The notes beneath the pieces were generated by a model, which was given only the letters and a program-made list of their open reading frames with translations, was not told the DNA's origin and made no database searches. Shown in pieces: positions 44,491 through 52,974 of a DNA stretch of 64,000 nucleotides (positions are counted from its first letter, which is position 1; each line of letters begins with the position of its first letter). The position numbers were made by a program, and so were the translations under genes. Source of the DNA: Bacteroidota bacterium (GTDB taxonomy: Bacteria > Bacteroidota > Bacteroidia > Bacteroidales > UBA10428); assembly GCA_016699695.1 (NCBI GenBank), contig CP065006.1, positions 682,001 through 746,000 of the forward strand, written 5' to 3'.

Positions 44491-45528
44491 TTAGATAAAC
44501 TGAATGCCGTTTTCTTCACAGGCCTTTCGCTGTTCATCCGGCCAAATGCTCGATTGCACTTCCCCTATGTGCGCTTTTCGCAATAAAAACATACATAAAC
44601 GCGATTGTCCGATACCACCACCCACCGATAAGGGTAATTCATCGTTGAGAAGGCGTTTATGAAACAACAATTCCTTTCGCTTGGTTTCACCGGCAATCTC
44701 AAGCTGCTTATTCAATGCCTGTTGGTCGACCCTTATGCCCATTGAGGAAAGTTCATAGGCTAATTCAAGAATAGGGTTCCAGAGTAGGATGTCGCCATTA
44801 AGACCAGGTAAACCACTTTCACCAGGACTTGTCCAATCGTCGTAATCAGGAGCCCGGCCATCATGTGCTTCGCCATTGCTAAGCTTTGCCCCAATACCAA
44901 TAACAAATACGGCTCCATGCTTTCTTGTAAACTCTGTTTCGCGCTCCTTTGGCGTTAAGTCAGGATACAATTTCAACAACTCCTCGGAGTGAATAAATGT
45001 AATCTCATCGGGAAGAGAGGGTTTTATTTGGGGGTAGTTTTCGAAAACTACAAATTCTGTTCGCTTAAGAACCTCGTAAATTCGTCGAACAATGCTGCGC
45101 AGATAATCTACCGTTCGGTCAGAAGTTGTAATTACTTTTTCCCAATCCCACTGATCTACATACAGTGAATGAAGATTATCGAGGTCTTCGTCTGGCCTGA
45201 TGGCATTCATATCGGTATATATCCCATAGCCTTGTTCAATCTCATAATCTGCAAGGGCCAACCGTTTCCATTTGGCCAGCGAGTTAACCACTTCGGCAGG
45301 TTGATCCTGAAGAACCTTAATGGGAAAAGTTACTTTTCGTTCCACCCCATTCAAGTCATCGTTAATACCGGTGCCTTTTAACACAAAAAGGGGTGCTGTT
45401 ACCCTGCGCAATCTGAGCTCGGTCGACAAATTGTCCTGAAAAGTGTCTTTAACAAGTTTAATGGCTAATTCGGTTTCTTTGAGAGTGAGCAAACTCTTAT
45501 AAGCTTTGGGAAGAATCAGGTTTTGCAT
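44491..45528 (-). CDS. asnA: Aspartate-ammonia ligase (asparagine synthetase A)
   Basis: 345 residues. Uses ATP and free ammonia to make asparagine from aspartate in the cytosol. The fold is that of class II aminoacyl-tRNA synthetases; the family motifs FVVFENYPQIKPSL, FVIGIGAKLSNGEAHDGRAPDYDDW (in two parts), LNGDILLWN and GGGIGQSRLCMFLLRKAHIG are present and full-length. It lies 202 bases downstream of asnB on the same strand, but a terminator intervenes, so it probably has its own promoter. Having both AsnA and AsnB next to amtB suggests a switch between free-ammonia and glutamine use. Confidence 0.95.
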   Translation of the reverse strand: MQNLILPKAYKSLLTLKETELAIKLVKDTFQDNLSTELRLRRVTAPLFVLKGTGINDDLNGVERKVTFPIKVLQDQPAEVVNSLAKWKRLALADYEIEQGYGIYTDMNAIRPDEDLDNLHSLYVDQWDWEKVITTSDRTVDYLRSIVRRIYEVLKRTEFVVFENYPQIKPSLPDEITFIHSEELLKLYPDLTPKERETEFTRKHGAVFVIGIGAKLSNGEAHDGRAPDYDDWTSPGESGLPGLNGDILLWNPILELAYELSSMGIRVDQQALNKQLEIAGETKRKELLFHKRLLNDELPLSVGGGIGQSRLCMFLLRKAHIGEVQSSIWPDEQRKACEENGIQFI

Positions 45529-45679
45529 TATTGTTACTTTTGAAAATGTATTAGTAGTTTAATAACCGCAAGCTAATGCTTTTTTGTCTTTTTTGGAGCG
45601 CGGCAAACATTTTAGCCTTAGAATTTAAAAATAATTAAAATGCTGAATGACAAAAAGTGTAAGGACTTAATAAAATAAA

Positions 45680-45705
45680 AAAACGCCCAATTTTTTGGGC
45701 GTTTT
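45680..45705. terminator. Terminator downstream of asnB
   Basis: Stem AAAACGCCCAA / TTGGGCGTTTT with a TTTT loop, about 25 bases past the asnB stop, with A and T runs on both sides so it could work in either direction. Confidence 0.88.
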
Positions 45706-45730
45706 GAAATAAACTCTTTTTACAACAATT

Positions 45731-47398
45731 CTATTCATAAGCCTCCAGATGAACACTTTTCATGGATCGGCCAGAAGGGTCGGCATTGTTTTTAAAAGAT
45801 GCATCCCATTCGAGTGCCTCGGGAGTGCTGCAGGCAATGGAAGGTACGGAAGGTACACATTGTGCTGCAGAATCGGATGGAAAATGTTCGCTGAAAATAG
45901 AGCGGTAATAATATTCTTCTTTGGTTTTTGGAGTATTGATAGGAAAACGGTATTTGGCATTCTCCATTTGCTGATCGGATACCAATTTACTTGTTACTTC
46001 TTTCAATGAATCAATCCAACCATATCCAACTCCATCGGAAAATTGTTCTTTTTGTCTCCACACGACACTTTCGGGCAAATAATCTTCGAAAGCCTTTCGT
46101 ACGACCCATTTTTCGATACGTCCGTTTTTAATCATTTTATCATCGGGATTTATTTGCATGGCCACATCCATAAACTCTTTATCGAGAAATGGAACTCTGC
46201 CTTCAACACCCCAGGCCGCTAGTGTTTTGTTTGCCCGCAAACAATCGTATAGATTTAGTTTTCCAAGTTTGCGCACCGTTTCTTCGTGAAAAGCCTTGGC
46301 ATTGGGCGCCTTGTGAAAATAGAGGTATCCACCAAATAGCTCGTCGGCACCTTCGCCTGAGAGCACCATTTTTATTCCCATGGACTTAATTACCCTGGCA
46401 AGAAGGTACATGGGCGTAGAGGCCCGAATGGTGGTTACATCGTAAGTTTCGATGTGATAGATTACATCTTTTAAGGCATCCAAACCTTCCTGAACGGTAA
46501 AATTCACTTCATGATGCACCGTTCCAATGGCATCGGCCACTTTTCGTGCTGCTGCCAGGTCAGGCGAACCTACCAAACCAATTGCAAATGAATGCAGTTG
46601 TGGCCACCACATGCTGTGCCCTACTCCTTCGCTCACATCTTTTTGGGAATACTTTTTTGCCAGGGCTGAAGTAACGGAAGAATCGAGTCCGCCTGAAAGC
46701 AATACCCCATAGGGCACATCGGACATAAGTTGCCGGTGAACAGCACTTTCAAGTGCCTGACGGATTTCTTCAATACTGGTTTTGTTATCCTTCACCGCAT
46801 CATATTCAGACCAACTGCGGTTATACCACTTTTTAATCACACCCTCTTTGCTGTATAAATAATGCCCGGGCTTAAACTCTTCGATGTGGTTGCAATATCC
46901 TTCAAGACCCTTCAGTTCAGACGAGACGTAGAAATTCCCCAGCTTGTCCCAACCCATATACAGTGGAATTATCCCAATATGATCACGGGCTATCAGGTAA
47001 GAATCTTCAATTTCGTCGTACAAGGCAAAAGCAAAGATTCCATTCAGATCCTCAAGAAAATCGATCCCTTTCTTTTTGTACAAGGAGAGAATGACTTCAC
47101 AATCGGAGTTAGTCTGAAACTCATACACATCTTCGGTCTGTTTTTTAAGGGTTTTATAATTGTAAATTTCGCCATTCACAGCCAGTATATGCTTGCGATC
47201 TTTGCTAAAAAGTGGTTGATTGCCCGATTGAGGATCCACAATCGACAGCCGCTCGTGAGCAAGTATGGATTTCTGCCCGCAATAAATGCCCGACCAATCG
47301 GGGCCACGATGTCGAAGCCTTTTGGCCTGTATGAGTACTTGTTCACGTAAATTTGCTGAGTCTGTTTTCAGATCGAAAACCCCAATTATTCCACACAT
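45731..47398 (-). CDS. asnB: Glutamine-hydrolysing asparagine synthase B
   Basis: 555 residues. The N-terminal glutaminase has the nucleophile Cys2 (MCGIIGVFD) and NGEIYNYK and SDCEVILSLY. The C-terminal synthetase has the pyrophosphate loop YGVLLSGGLDSSVTSALA, LSGEGADELFGGYLY and EGRVPFLDKEFMDVAM. Full length, like E. coli AsnB. It transfers amide nitrogen from glutamine to aspartate. It is divergent from an Lrp/AsnC regulator gene, 219 bases away, which is the natural candidate to regulate it. Confidence 0.95.
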   Translation of the reverse strand: MCGIIGVFDLKTDSANLREQVLIQAKRLRHRGPDWSGIYCGQKSILAHERLSIVDPQSGNQPLFSKDRKHILAVNGEIYNYKTLKKQTEDVYEFQTNSDCEVILSLYKKKGIDFLEDLNGIFAFALYDEIEDSYLIARDHIGIIPLYMGWDKLGNFYVSSELKGLEGYCNHIEEFKPGHYLYSKEGVIKKWYNRSWSEYDAVKDNKTSIEEIRQALESAVHRQLMSDVPYGVLLSGGLDSSVTSALAKKYSQKDVSEGVGHSMWWPQLHSFAIGLVGSPDLAAARKVADAIGTVHHEVNFTVQEGLDALKDVIYHIETYDVTTIRASTPMYLLARVIKSMGIKMVLSGEGADELFGGYLYFHKAPNAKAFHEETVRKLGKLNLYDCLRANKTLAAWGVEGRVPFLDKEFMDVAMQINPDDKMIKNGRIEKWVVRKAFEDYLPESVVWRQKEQFSDGVGYGWIDSLKEVTSKLVSDQQMENAKYRFPINTPKTKEEYYYRSIFSEHFPSDSAAQCVPSVPSIACSTPEALEWDASFKNNADPSGRSMKSVHLEAYE

Positions 47399-47554
47399 AT
47401 CAATTATTGTTAAAATATATAAATATTTACCTCAAAATAAACACTAAAAGAAACCAATACAAGAAATATACTTACAAATTGAAAAATAGATGAACAAATA
47501 TAATAATTTTAAAGAAAACTACAAGAATATAGTATCCATTTAACGTTTTTCTTT

Positions 47555-47562
47555 TAACTTTG
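47555..47562 (+). promoter_or_regulatory. Candidate -7 box of the Lrp/AsnC gene
   Basis: TAACTTTG fits TAnnTTTG, 55 bases before the ATG at 47618. No matching TTTG upstream at the usual spacing. Confidence 0.35.
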
Positions 47563-47617
47563 CTTACATTTTTATAACATAATCGATATATCCGTTTACA
47601 ATTATATCAATAGTATC

Positions 47618-48100
47618 ATGAAAAGCGATCATATTTATCAGATTGATGAACTCGATGAGAAGATTCTGAACATACTCACCAAGAATGCGCGTATTCCTTT
47701 TCTCGAAGTAGCCCGAGAATGCAATGTTTCGGGTGCTGCTATTCATCAGCGGGTACAACGCCTGTCGAAGCTGGGTATTATTAATGGTTCTCAGTTCACT
47801 GTAAACCCTAAAAAACTGGGGTACAATACCTGCGCATACATTGGTATTTTTTTAGATAATGCGGCCATGTTCAACGATGTATCTTCGCGCCTTTTAAGAA
47901 TTCCTGAAATTGTGCAGTGTCATTATACTACAGGACAATATTCGATGTTCCTGAAGGTATATACAAAAGACAACGAGCATTTGCGTAAGGTGCTTGCTGA
48001 CAAAATACAGGCTATACCAGGCATTATGCGTACCGAAACATTTATTTCGCTGGAAGTACTTGCCGACAGGCATATACCTTCTCTTGAAAGAGAACAATAA
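47618..48100 (+). CDS. Lrp/AsnC-family transcriptional regulator
   Basis: 160 residues. The N-terminal winged helix has LDEKILNILTKNARIPFLEVA and VSGAAIHQRVQRLSKLGIING (recognition helix). The C-terminal RAM domain (CAYIGIFLDNAAMFNDV, IVQCHYTTGQYSMFLKVYTK, MRTETFISLEVL) would sense an amino acid and form octamers. Full length. It is transcribed away from asnB and is most likely a regulator of the asparagine genes here, as AsnC is in enterobacteria, though its ligand is inferred only. It converges with the Crp/Fnr gene 14 bases downstream. Confidence 0.9.
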   Translation: MKSDHIYQIDELDEKILNILTKNARIPFLEVARECNVSGAAIHQRVQRLSKLGIINGSQFTVNPKKLGYNTCAYIGIFLDNAAMFNDVSSRLLRIPEIVQCHYTTGQYSMFLKVYTKDNEHLRKVLADKIQAIPGIMRTETFISLEVLADRHIPSLEREQ

Positions 48101-48114
48101 GCAGAATTAGATCT

Positions 48115-48900
48115 TCACTTGGTTGTTTGGAGAAATTGGTTCAGTTTCCCCCAATCGTTTACGTGGCAGTCGTGTTTTTCTATTGTGATAGCTCCTAATC
48201 GGGATAATTCATTTAGATATCCGAGAAATTCGCTTGTTTCCATATGGCAATAGGCAGCCATATCGTCAGCAGTAAGCAATGCCCATAAGCGCATTTCTTT
48301 AAACGTCTTATTCCTATTATACTCTGCAATCCAGCTTACAAGCCTTTGAAAAGGAGAGTAAAAAACAAGTGATTTTATCCTTTCCATTAAAACGATAATT
48401 AACCGACTCTGATGCTTCTTTATTGCCAGAGCTAGTTCAGGCTCCAGTACAATCAAATCTTTTATGTGAGAATAGTCCAAATAATAAACCTCAGATCTGA
48501 TTACAGCTTCAAAATAACAAGGGCGATTTATTGCTTGCAGAAGACCCATTAATCCAACACTTTCGCCCGGTATTATGTAGCTTAAGGGAAGAGTAGATTG
48601 CTGGTATTCGACCCCGATGCGAAACAATCCCGATTTAACAATATACACCAATCGATTATTTTGCTCCTCTTCTTTTAGAAAAGAACCTTTCTGAACTATT
48701 TTAAGCTGTTGTGGATTGGCTACCTCCTCGCAAAGCTTGAGTAGGCTCAACTCTTTAATTGCAGTTACCACGCCTTTATCTATTTGATTTGCAGTAATTA
48801 ATAAATATACAAAATTCTTCATTTCAATCTGCACTATTTTATTCAAATTATAATGCGAAAGAATTCCGGTTTTATGATTTACCAAATGGCTTCGACTCAT
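48115..48900 (-). CDS. Crp/Fnr-family transcriptional regulator
   Basis: About 261 residues. A cupin-like cyclic-nucleotide-binding domain spans about residues 65-165 (QKGSFLKEEEQNNRLVYIVKSGLFRIG in two parts, IIPGESVGLMGLL), with no obvious Cys cluster for an FNR-type iron-sulfur centre. A winged helix follows in the C-terminus (LLTADDMAAYCHMETSEFLGYLNELSRLGAI in two parts). The recognition helix is atypical, so operator sequence is not predicted. An inner ATG at codon 27 (MKNFVYLL) is another possible start. It is divergent from the DUF3108 lipid operon and could act on it; an AT-rich palindrome (AGTATTA, TAATACT, 48935-48957) lies in between. Confidence 0.82.
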   Translation of the reverse strand: MSRSHLVNHKTGILSHYNLNKIVQIEMKNFVYLLITANQIDKGVVTAIKELSLLKLCEEVANPQQLKIVQKGSFLKEEEQNNRLVYIVKSGLFRIGVEYQQSTLPLSYIIPGESVGLMGLLQAINRPCYFEAVIRSEVYYLDYSHIKDLIVLEPELALAIKKHQSRLIIVLMERIKSLVFYSPFQRLVSWIAEYNRNKTFKEMRLWALLTADDMAAYCHMETSEFLGYLNELSRLGAITIEKHDCHVNDWGKLNQFLQTTK

Positions 48901-49020
48901 CCCCGCAATCTCGTTAGTATTGGTGTTTTGTATCAGTATTAATAATTAAATAATACTAAATATTTACCGAGCTAAGAACATATTTCTACTTTTACCGCCA
49001 ATTCAAATCTTAAAAACCAC

Positions 49021-49785
49021 ATGACATTTCTTAAGCTTGCATTCTTTTCGCTTTTTATCCTTCCGCTATATATTCTGGCTTTTTCTCAAACCAAAAATTT
49101 AAAAGTGCCAGATTATACGGGTGAACGCATGGAATACAACCTCAAGGCAGGTGCATTTAATGTAGGTAAACTTGATATTGAATTCAGAGATGACACCATG
49201 AATTGTCCGGCCTACATTATTTGCAATGCACGCAGCTCAGGAATGGTTACCATTGTAAAGGATGTACATTACATGTTTGATGCGTGTATGGATACTGCCA
49301 ATGGACATGCCATAAAAAGCAGCAGAAGAATTCGCGAAGGTAACCATACCGATTATGACCTTGTGAACTATAACCGTATTGCCCGGAAAGATTCGGTGCT
49401 GGCAATTTTGAAGACTAAAGATACTCTGGTGATTGCAAAGGATGCTTATGATATTTTGGTTGCCTTTTTTCAGTTCAGAAAAAATTATATCAATCCGGAG
49501 CTTGTGGAGAATAGTTTTATTCATTTAAACACTTTTTTTGTAGATACTACATGGGGTTTAAACATAAGGTACGGAGGCAAAGAGGTTGTGAAGACAACTT
49601 ACGGAACGGTTACCTGCTACAAGTTTTTTCCGCAAACTATGGTAAGTCGCTACTTTAAAACCACAAACGATATGACGATCTGGGTTACAGCGAATAAAAG
49701 TTTGATTCCGGTGAAATTCGAGGCAAGAATGAAAATAGCTACTTTTACTGCCGAGCTTGAAAAATATGTGTTGCCAAAAAAATAA
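49021..49785 (+). CDS. DUF3108 exported protein
   Basis: 254 residues with a signal peptide (MTFLKLAFFSLFILPLYILAFS). The mature part fits DUF3108: GERMEYNLKAGAFNVGKLDI, YDILVAFFQFRKNYINPELVE, IRYGGKEVVKTTYGTVTCYKFFPQ (in two parts) and WVTANKSLIPVKFEARMKIATF. Members are beta-rich envelope proteins; no enzymatic role has been established. It is 14 or 77 bases before the desaturase gene, depending on that gene's start, on the same strand, and probably heads the operon. Confidence 0.8.
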   Translation: MTFLKLAFFSLFILPLYILAFSQTKNLKVPDYTGERMEYNLKAGAFNVGKLDIEFRDDTMNCPAYIICNARSSGMVTIVKDVHYMFDACMDTANGHAIKSSRRIREGNHTDYDLVNYNRIARKDSVLAILKTKDTLVIAKDAYDILVAFFQFRKNYINPELVENSFIHLNTFFVDTTWGLNIRYGGKEVVKTTYGTVTCYKFFPQTMVSRYFKTTNDMTIWVTANKSLIPVKFEARMKIATFTAELEKYVLPKK

Positions 49786-49862
49786 GTATTTATTGAAAAA
49801 TGTTGGTTTTTGGCGGTCTGGCGGGTATTTTATACCTTCCCTTTTCATTATTACCACCGAAA

Positions 49863-50939
49863 ATGCCTTTTTACCAATCGACCCAAAATGGTTTTCAGCA
49901 TGAACTAAACCGCCGCATCGAAAGGTTTTTTACTCAAAAAGATCAGGTAAAATATGGTAATCGGGCAATGTACTTCAAAATAACACTTGCCCTAACAGCC
50001 TGGAGCTTTAGCCTCACAGCCTTGTACCTTTTGCCTGACTCAATTTCGGAACTTATTTTCTTATTCCTTTTACACGCACTTACTTCTTTATTTGTAATCT
50101 TTAATATTGGCCATGATGCGGTGCATCAGGCTATTTCGAGAAACAAAAAAATTAATAATGCCCTTTCGTGGGTGTTTAACCTTTTAGGCGGCAACCGTTA
50201 TTCGTGGTATCTGAAACACAACATTGGGCATCATCGCTATACTAATATCCACAGCCTCGATCCTGATATTGATACTACCCCGTTATTTCGTGTTTCACCA
50301 CATACTAAATTGCTTTGGCACTATCGTTTTCAGCATTTGTATATTATTCCCCTTTATTGCCTGCTTTCTTTGGTGTTAATATTTGTGTTCGACCTAAAGG
50401 TCCTTTACCGGAATCCTGAAAAAATTGGAGGTAAAGAATATTTTTTGCAGTGGTTAATTTTAATTTCAACCAAACTCGGCTACCTCTTTTACATGATTAT
50501 CCTGCCGTGGCAGATTTTACCTCTAACGCTACCACAGGTGTTTGCTGGTTTTTTTGCCATGCATGGCCTCTTAGGCTTGTGCATTGCGCTTGTTCTGCTG
50601 CCTTCGCATTTTATAGGCGGAACAAGGTTTTTCCGCAAGCCTACTTCTGATTGCCAACCTTATAGCTGGGCCGAACACCAGCTACTTACCACAGTAGATA
50701 TTGCCCCGAAGAGCAGGCTGCTAAATTTTTTGCTCGGTGGATTAAACACCAACGTGCTGCATCATATTTACCCGAAGTTAGCCCACATTCACTTACCAGA
50801 ACTTAGTCATATTCTGGAAATAACTGCTCGCGATTATAATATGCCCTATAAAAAATTACCTTTAAAAATGGCAATCGTTGAGCATTTCCGCTTTTTAAAA
50901 AAAATGGGTAACTCATCTTTAGCAGAACAAACAACATAA
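49863..50939 (+). CDS. Membrane fatty-acid desaturase-like di-iron enzyme
   Basis: About 358 residues with four hydrophobic helices. Three His boxes bind the di-iron centre: GHDAVHQA (H-D-x-x-H), HNIGHHRYTN (H-x-x-x-H-H) and NVLHHIYPK. The third differs from the usual Q-[IV]-E-H-H of acyl-lipid desaturases, having Asn in place of Gln and Leu in place of Glu. It would insert a double bond, or hydroxylate, an acyl or isoprenoid chain at the membrane. An earlier in-frame ATG at 49800 adds 21 hydrophobic residues; the one at 49863 (MPFYQST) is more like relatives and is preferred. Next gene begins 10 bases after the stop. Confidence 0.88.
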   Translation: MPFYQSTQNGFQHELNRRIERFFTQKDQVKYGNRAMYFKITLALTAWSFSLTALYLLPDSISELIFLFLLHALTSLFVIFNIGHDAVHQAISRNKKINNALSWVFNLLGGNRYSWYLKHNIGHHRYTNIHSLDPDIDTTPLFRVSPHTKLLWHYRFQHLYIIPLYCLLSLVLIFVFDLKVLYRNPEKIGGKEYFLQWLILISTKLGYLFYMIILPWQILPLTLPQVFAGFFAMHGLLGLCIALVLLPSHFIGGTRFFRKPTSDCQPYSWAEHQLLTTVDIAPKSRLLNFLLGGLNTNVLHHIYPKLAHIHLPELSHILEITARDYNMPYKKLPLKMAIVEHFRFLKKMGNSSLAEQTT

Positions 50940-50949
50940 AATAAAGGTT

Positions 50950-51690
50950 ATGAATGCGAACCAGGCCAACACAGAACTAGAAAAGCTCGATTTACTCATT
51001 GCGCATGTATGGCAACAGATTTTTGCATCAACAGAAGCAAAAGAGTTTATTGAAACATTTATGGGGAAGGACAAACGTGTTTATGCTTTGTACATGTGCC
51101 AGGTATATCATTATGCCTATTATGCAGCACGCAACCTGGGGTTGGCAGGTGCCAATACTTCCAACAAGGAAACCTGGCTGATGCACCATTTCTTTGAACA
51201 TGCCATGGAAGAAACCGGGCATGAACTAATGGCGGCCAAAGATCTGCTTGCCTTAGGCGTTTCGCTGAAAAAAGACTTTTCGAATATGCCTCCTCCACTT
51301 CCCGAAACCGAAGTACTCGTAGCCTACGTAAGGCATCTTTCTACTGGATCCGAACCTTATAAGAGTCTTGGTTACCATTACTGGATTGAACAACCGTATG
51401 CCCATATCCTGCCCTTTATACAAATACTAAAAAGCAACATGTCCTTAACCGACAAGCAAATGACTTTTTACATTCAGCATATGGAAATTGACAAGAAACA
51501 TGGGGCCGACATGCAAAAAATTCTTAAGCGTATTTGCACCACACCCGAACATTGGGAAAACATACGAGAAGTCACTCAAACCAGCCTTGAACTCACACAT
51601 AAAATGCTCACAGGAGTAATCAGAGAATATAAAATCCTTACCGAAGGAAAGAAAAGTGCATACGCAATATTGAACCAGATCGCTACTTAA
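50950..51690 (+). CDS. Haem-oxygenase-like di-iron oxidase (HDO, TENA/PqqC fold)
   Basis: 246-residue soluble all-helical protein. Candidate iron ligands lie in the usual positions of the HDO superfamily: Glu88-x-x-His91 in EHAMEETGHELMAA (with Glu83/Glu87 nearby), Glu147 in WIEQPYAH, and His177, Asp181 and His184 in QHMEIDKKHGADM. Enzymes of this fold (for example UndA, SznF and BesC families) activate oxygen to cut, hydroxylate or decarboxylate substrates including fatty acids. Which reaction is catalysed here is unknown. It is between the desaturase and a glycosyltransferase, ten and six bases away, suggesting action on the same lipid-like substrate. Confidence 0.75.
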   Translation: MNANQANTELEKLDLLIAHVWQQIFASTEAKEFIETFMGKDKRVYALYMCQVYHYAYYAARNLGLAGANTSNKETWLMHHFFEHAMEETGHELMAAKDLLALGVSLKKDFSNMPPPLPETEVLVAYVRHLSTGSEPYKSLGYHYWIEQPYAHILPFIQILKSNMSLTDKQMTFYIQHMEIDKKHGADMQKILKRICTTPEHWENIREVTQTSLELTHKMLTGVIREYKILTEGKKSAYAILNQIAT

Positions 51691-51696
51691 TCTTTT

Positions 51697-52974
51697 ATGC
51701 ACTTCGCCATTATCTCGCCTCCCGTGCCGGGCCATTTATACCCCAATGGATATATTGGACTTGAACTTGTATCCAGAGGGCATAAAGTGACGGTTTTTAA
51801 CATGCCGGACACAAAAAATTTCATTGAAAAGTTAGGGCTGAATTTTATTGCGGTCGGAGAAACCCTATTCCCGGCTGGTAGCTGGAACAATAAATGGAAC
51901 ATAGCCCGCACAGGAAGTAATTTGTGGCGCGATACACGTATTCTTAAAGAGCATATTCAACTTGCTTCTTGCATGCTGGAGGAATTGCCTGAGTTAATTA
52001 AAAAATTAAAGGTAGATGCGATTCTGGCTGATCAATTGCAGCCACAAGCATCTACCCTGGCCGAATTGATGAACATCCCTTTTGCCACCCTATGCTCGAT
52101 ATTGCCCTTACATGGCGACTATTCCGGTCGAATTCCTGCCAGTTTTGCATGGTGGCAGCCAAAGGACACAGCTTTTAATCGTGCAATTAACCGCCTTAGC
52201 CATCAGGCCGTCAGGTTACTTGCTTATGGATATTTAAGAATGATCAATAATAAAAGGAAAGCATTAAAGCTTGTCCCCTTAATCCATTTAGAACAAACCT
52301 TTTCTACGAGGCTACAAATTGGTGTCATTCCAGAGGCATTCGATTTTGCGCGCCCTGCAATAAAAAATTATTTCTCCGTAGGGCCAACTACAATTGATAG
52401 AAAGGAAGAACCATTTAGTCTTATTTTCTCAGATGAAAAACCAATTGTGTATGTTTCTTTCGGAACAATCCGAAATAAAATTGACAAGCTGTTTCGGCTT
52501 GTAATAAAGGTTGCCAAAAAAAATCCGCAATGGAATTTTATTCTCACCAAGGGCAACTGGACTGGAAATGCTATCGTGCTTGAGAAATACCCCGAAAATG
52601 TTTTGGCAATTGAATTTGCACCGCAGCTTGAAATTCTTAAAAAAGCCAGCTGTTTTATTAGCCATGCCGGACCAGGATCGGTATTGGAAAGCATTTATCA
52701 TGGGGTACCAATTCTTGCATTACCAGTTTCCGACGATCAACCAGCGGTTGCAGCCAGAATCAAATACCATCGTTTGGGTATTGTTCATGGCTGGCGGGGC
52801 ATTACTGCTAACAAGATAGAACAAGCATTGAGTCAGTTAATAGAAGATAAATCATACCGGTATCGTTGTTGCCAGATGGCTTTAGAGTTTAAAAAGTCTG
52901 GCGGAGCATCTTATGCAGCAGATTTGATTGAAAAATTTTTTAACGCCGAAAAGGAGGCTTCTTCCCATAAGTAA
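51697..52974 (+). CDS. GT1-family glycosyltransferase (UGT/MGT-like)
   Basis: 425 residues with a GT-B fold. The N-terminal acceptor domain begins MHFAIISPPVPGHLYPN. The C-terminal donor domain has FAPQLEILKKASCFISHAGP, GSVLESIYHGVPILALPVSDDQ, and a nearby GWRGI, which fits the nucleotide-sugar site of macrolide and carotenoid glycosyltransferases. Sugar and acceptor are not readable. It follows the di-iron oxidase gene by six bases and is the last gene of the operon. Its final 35 bases overlap, on the opposite strand, the end of the DUF418 gene. Confidence 0.88.
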   Translation: MHFAIISPPVPGHLYPNGYIGLELVSRGHKVTVFNMPDTKNFIEKLGLNFIAVGETLFPAGSWNNKWNIARTGSNLWRDTRILKEHIQLASCMLEELPELIKKLKVDAILADQLQPQASTLAELMNIPFATLCSILPLHGDYSGRIPASFAWWQPKDTAFNRAINRLSHQAVRLLAYGYLRMINNKRKALKLVPLIHLEQTFSTRLQIGVIPEAFDFARPAIKNYFSVGPTTIDRKEEPFSLIFSDEKPIVYVSFGTIRNKIDKLFRLVIKVAKKNPQWNFILTKGNWTGNAIVLEKYPENVLAIEFAPQLEILKKASCFISHAGPGSVLESIYHGVPILALPVSDDQPAVAARIKYHRLGIVHGWRGITANKIEQALSQLIEDKSYRYRCCQMALEFKKSGGASYAADLIEKFFNAEKEASSHK

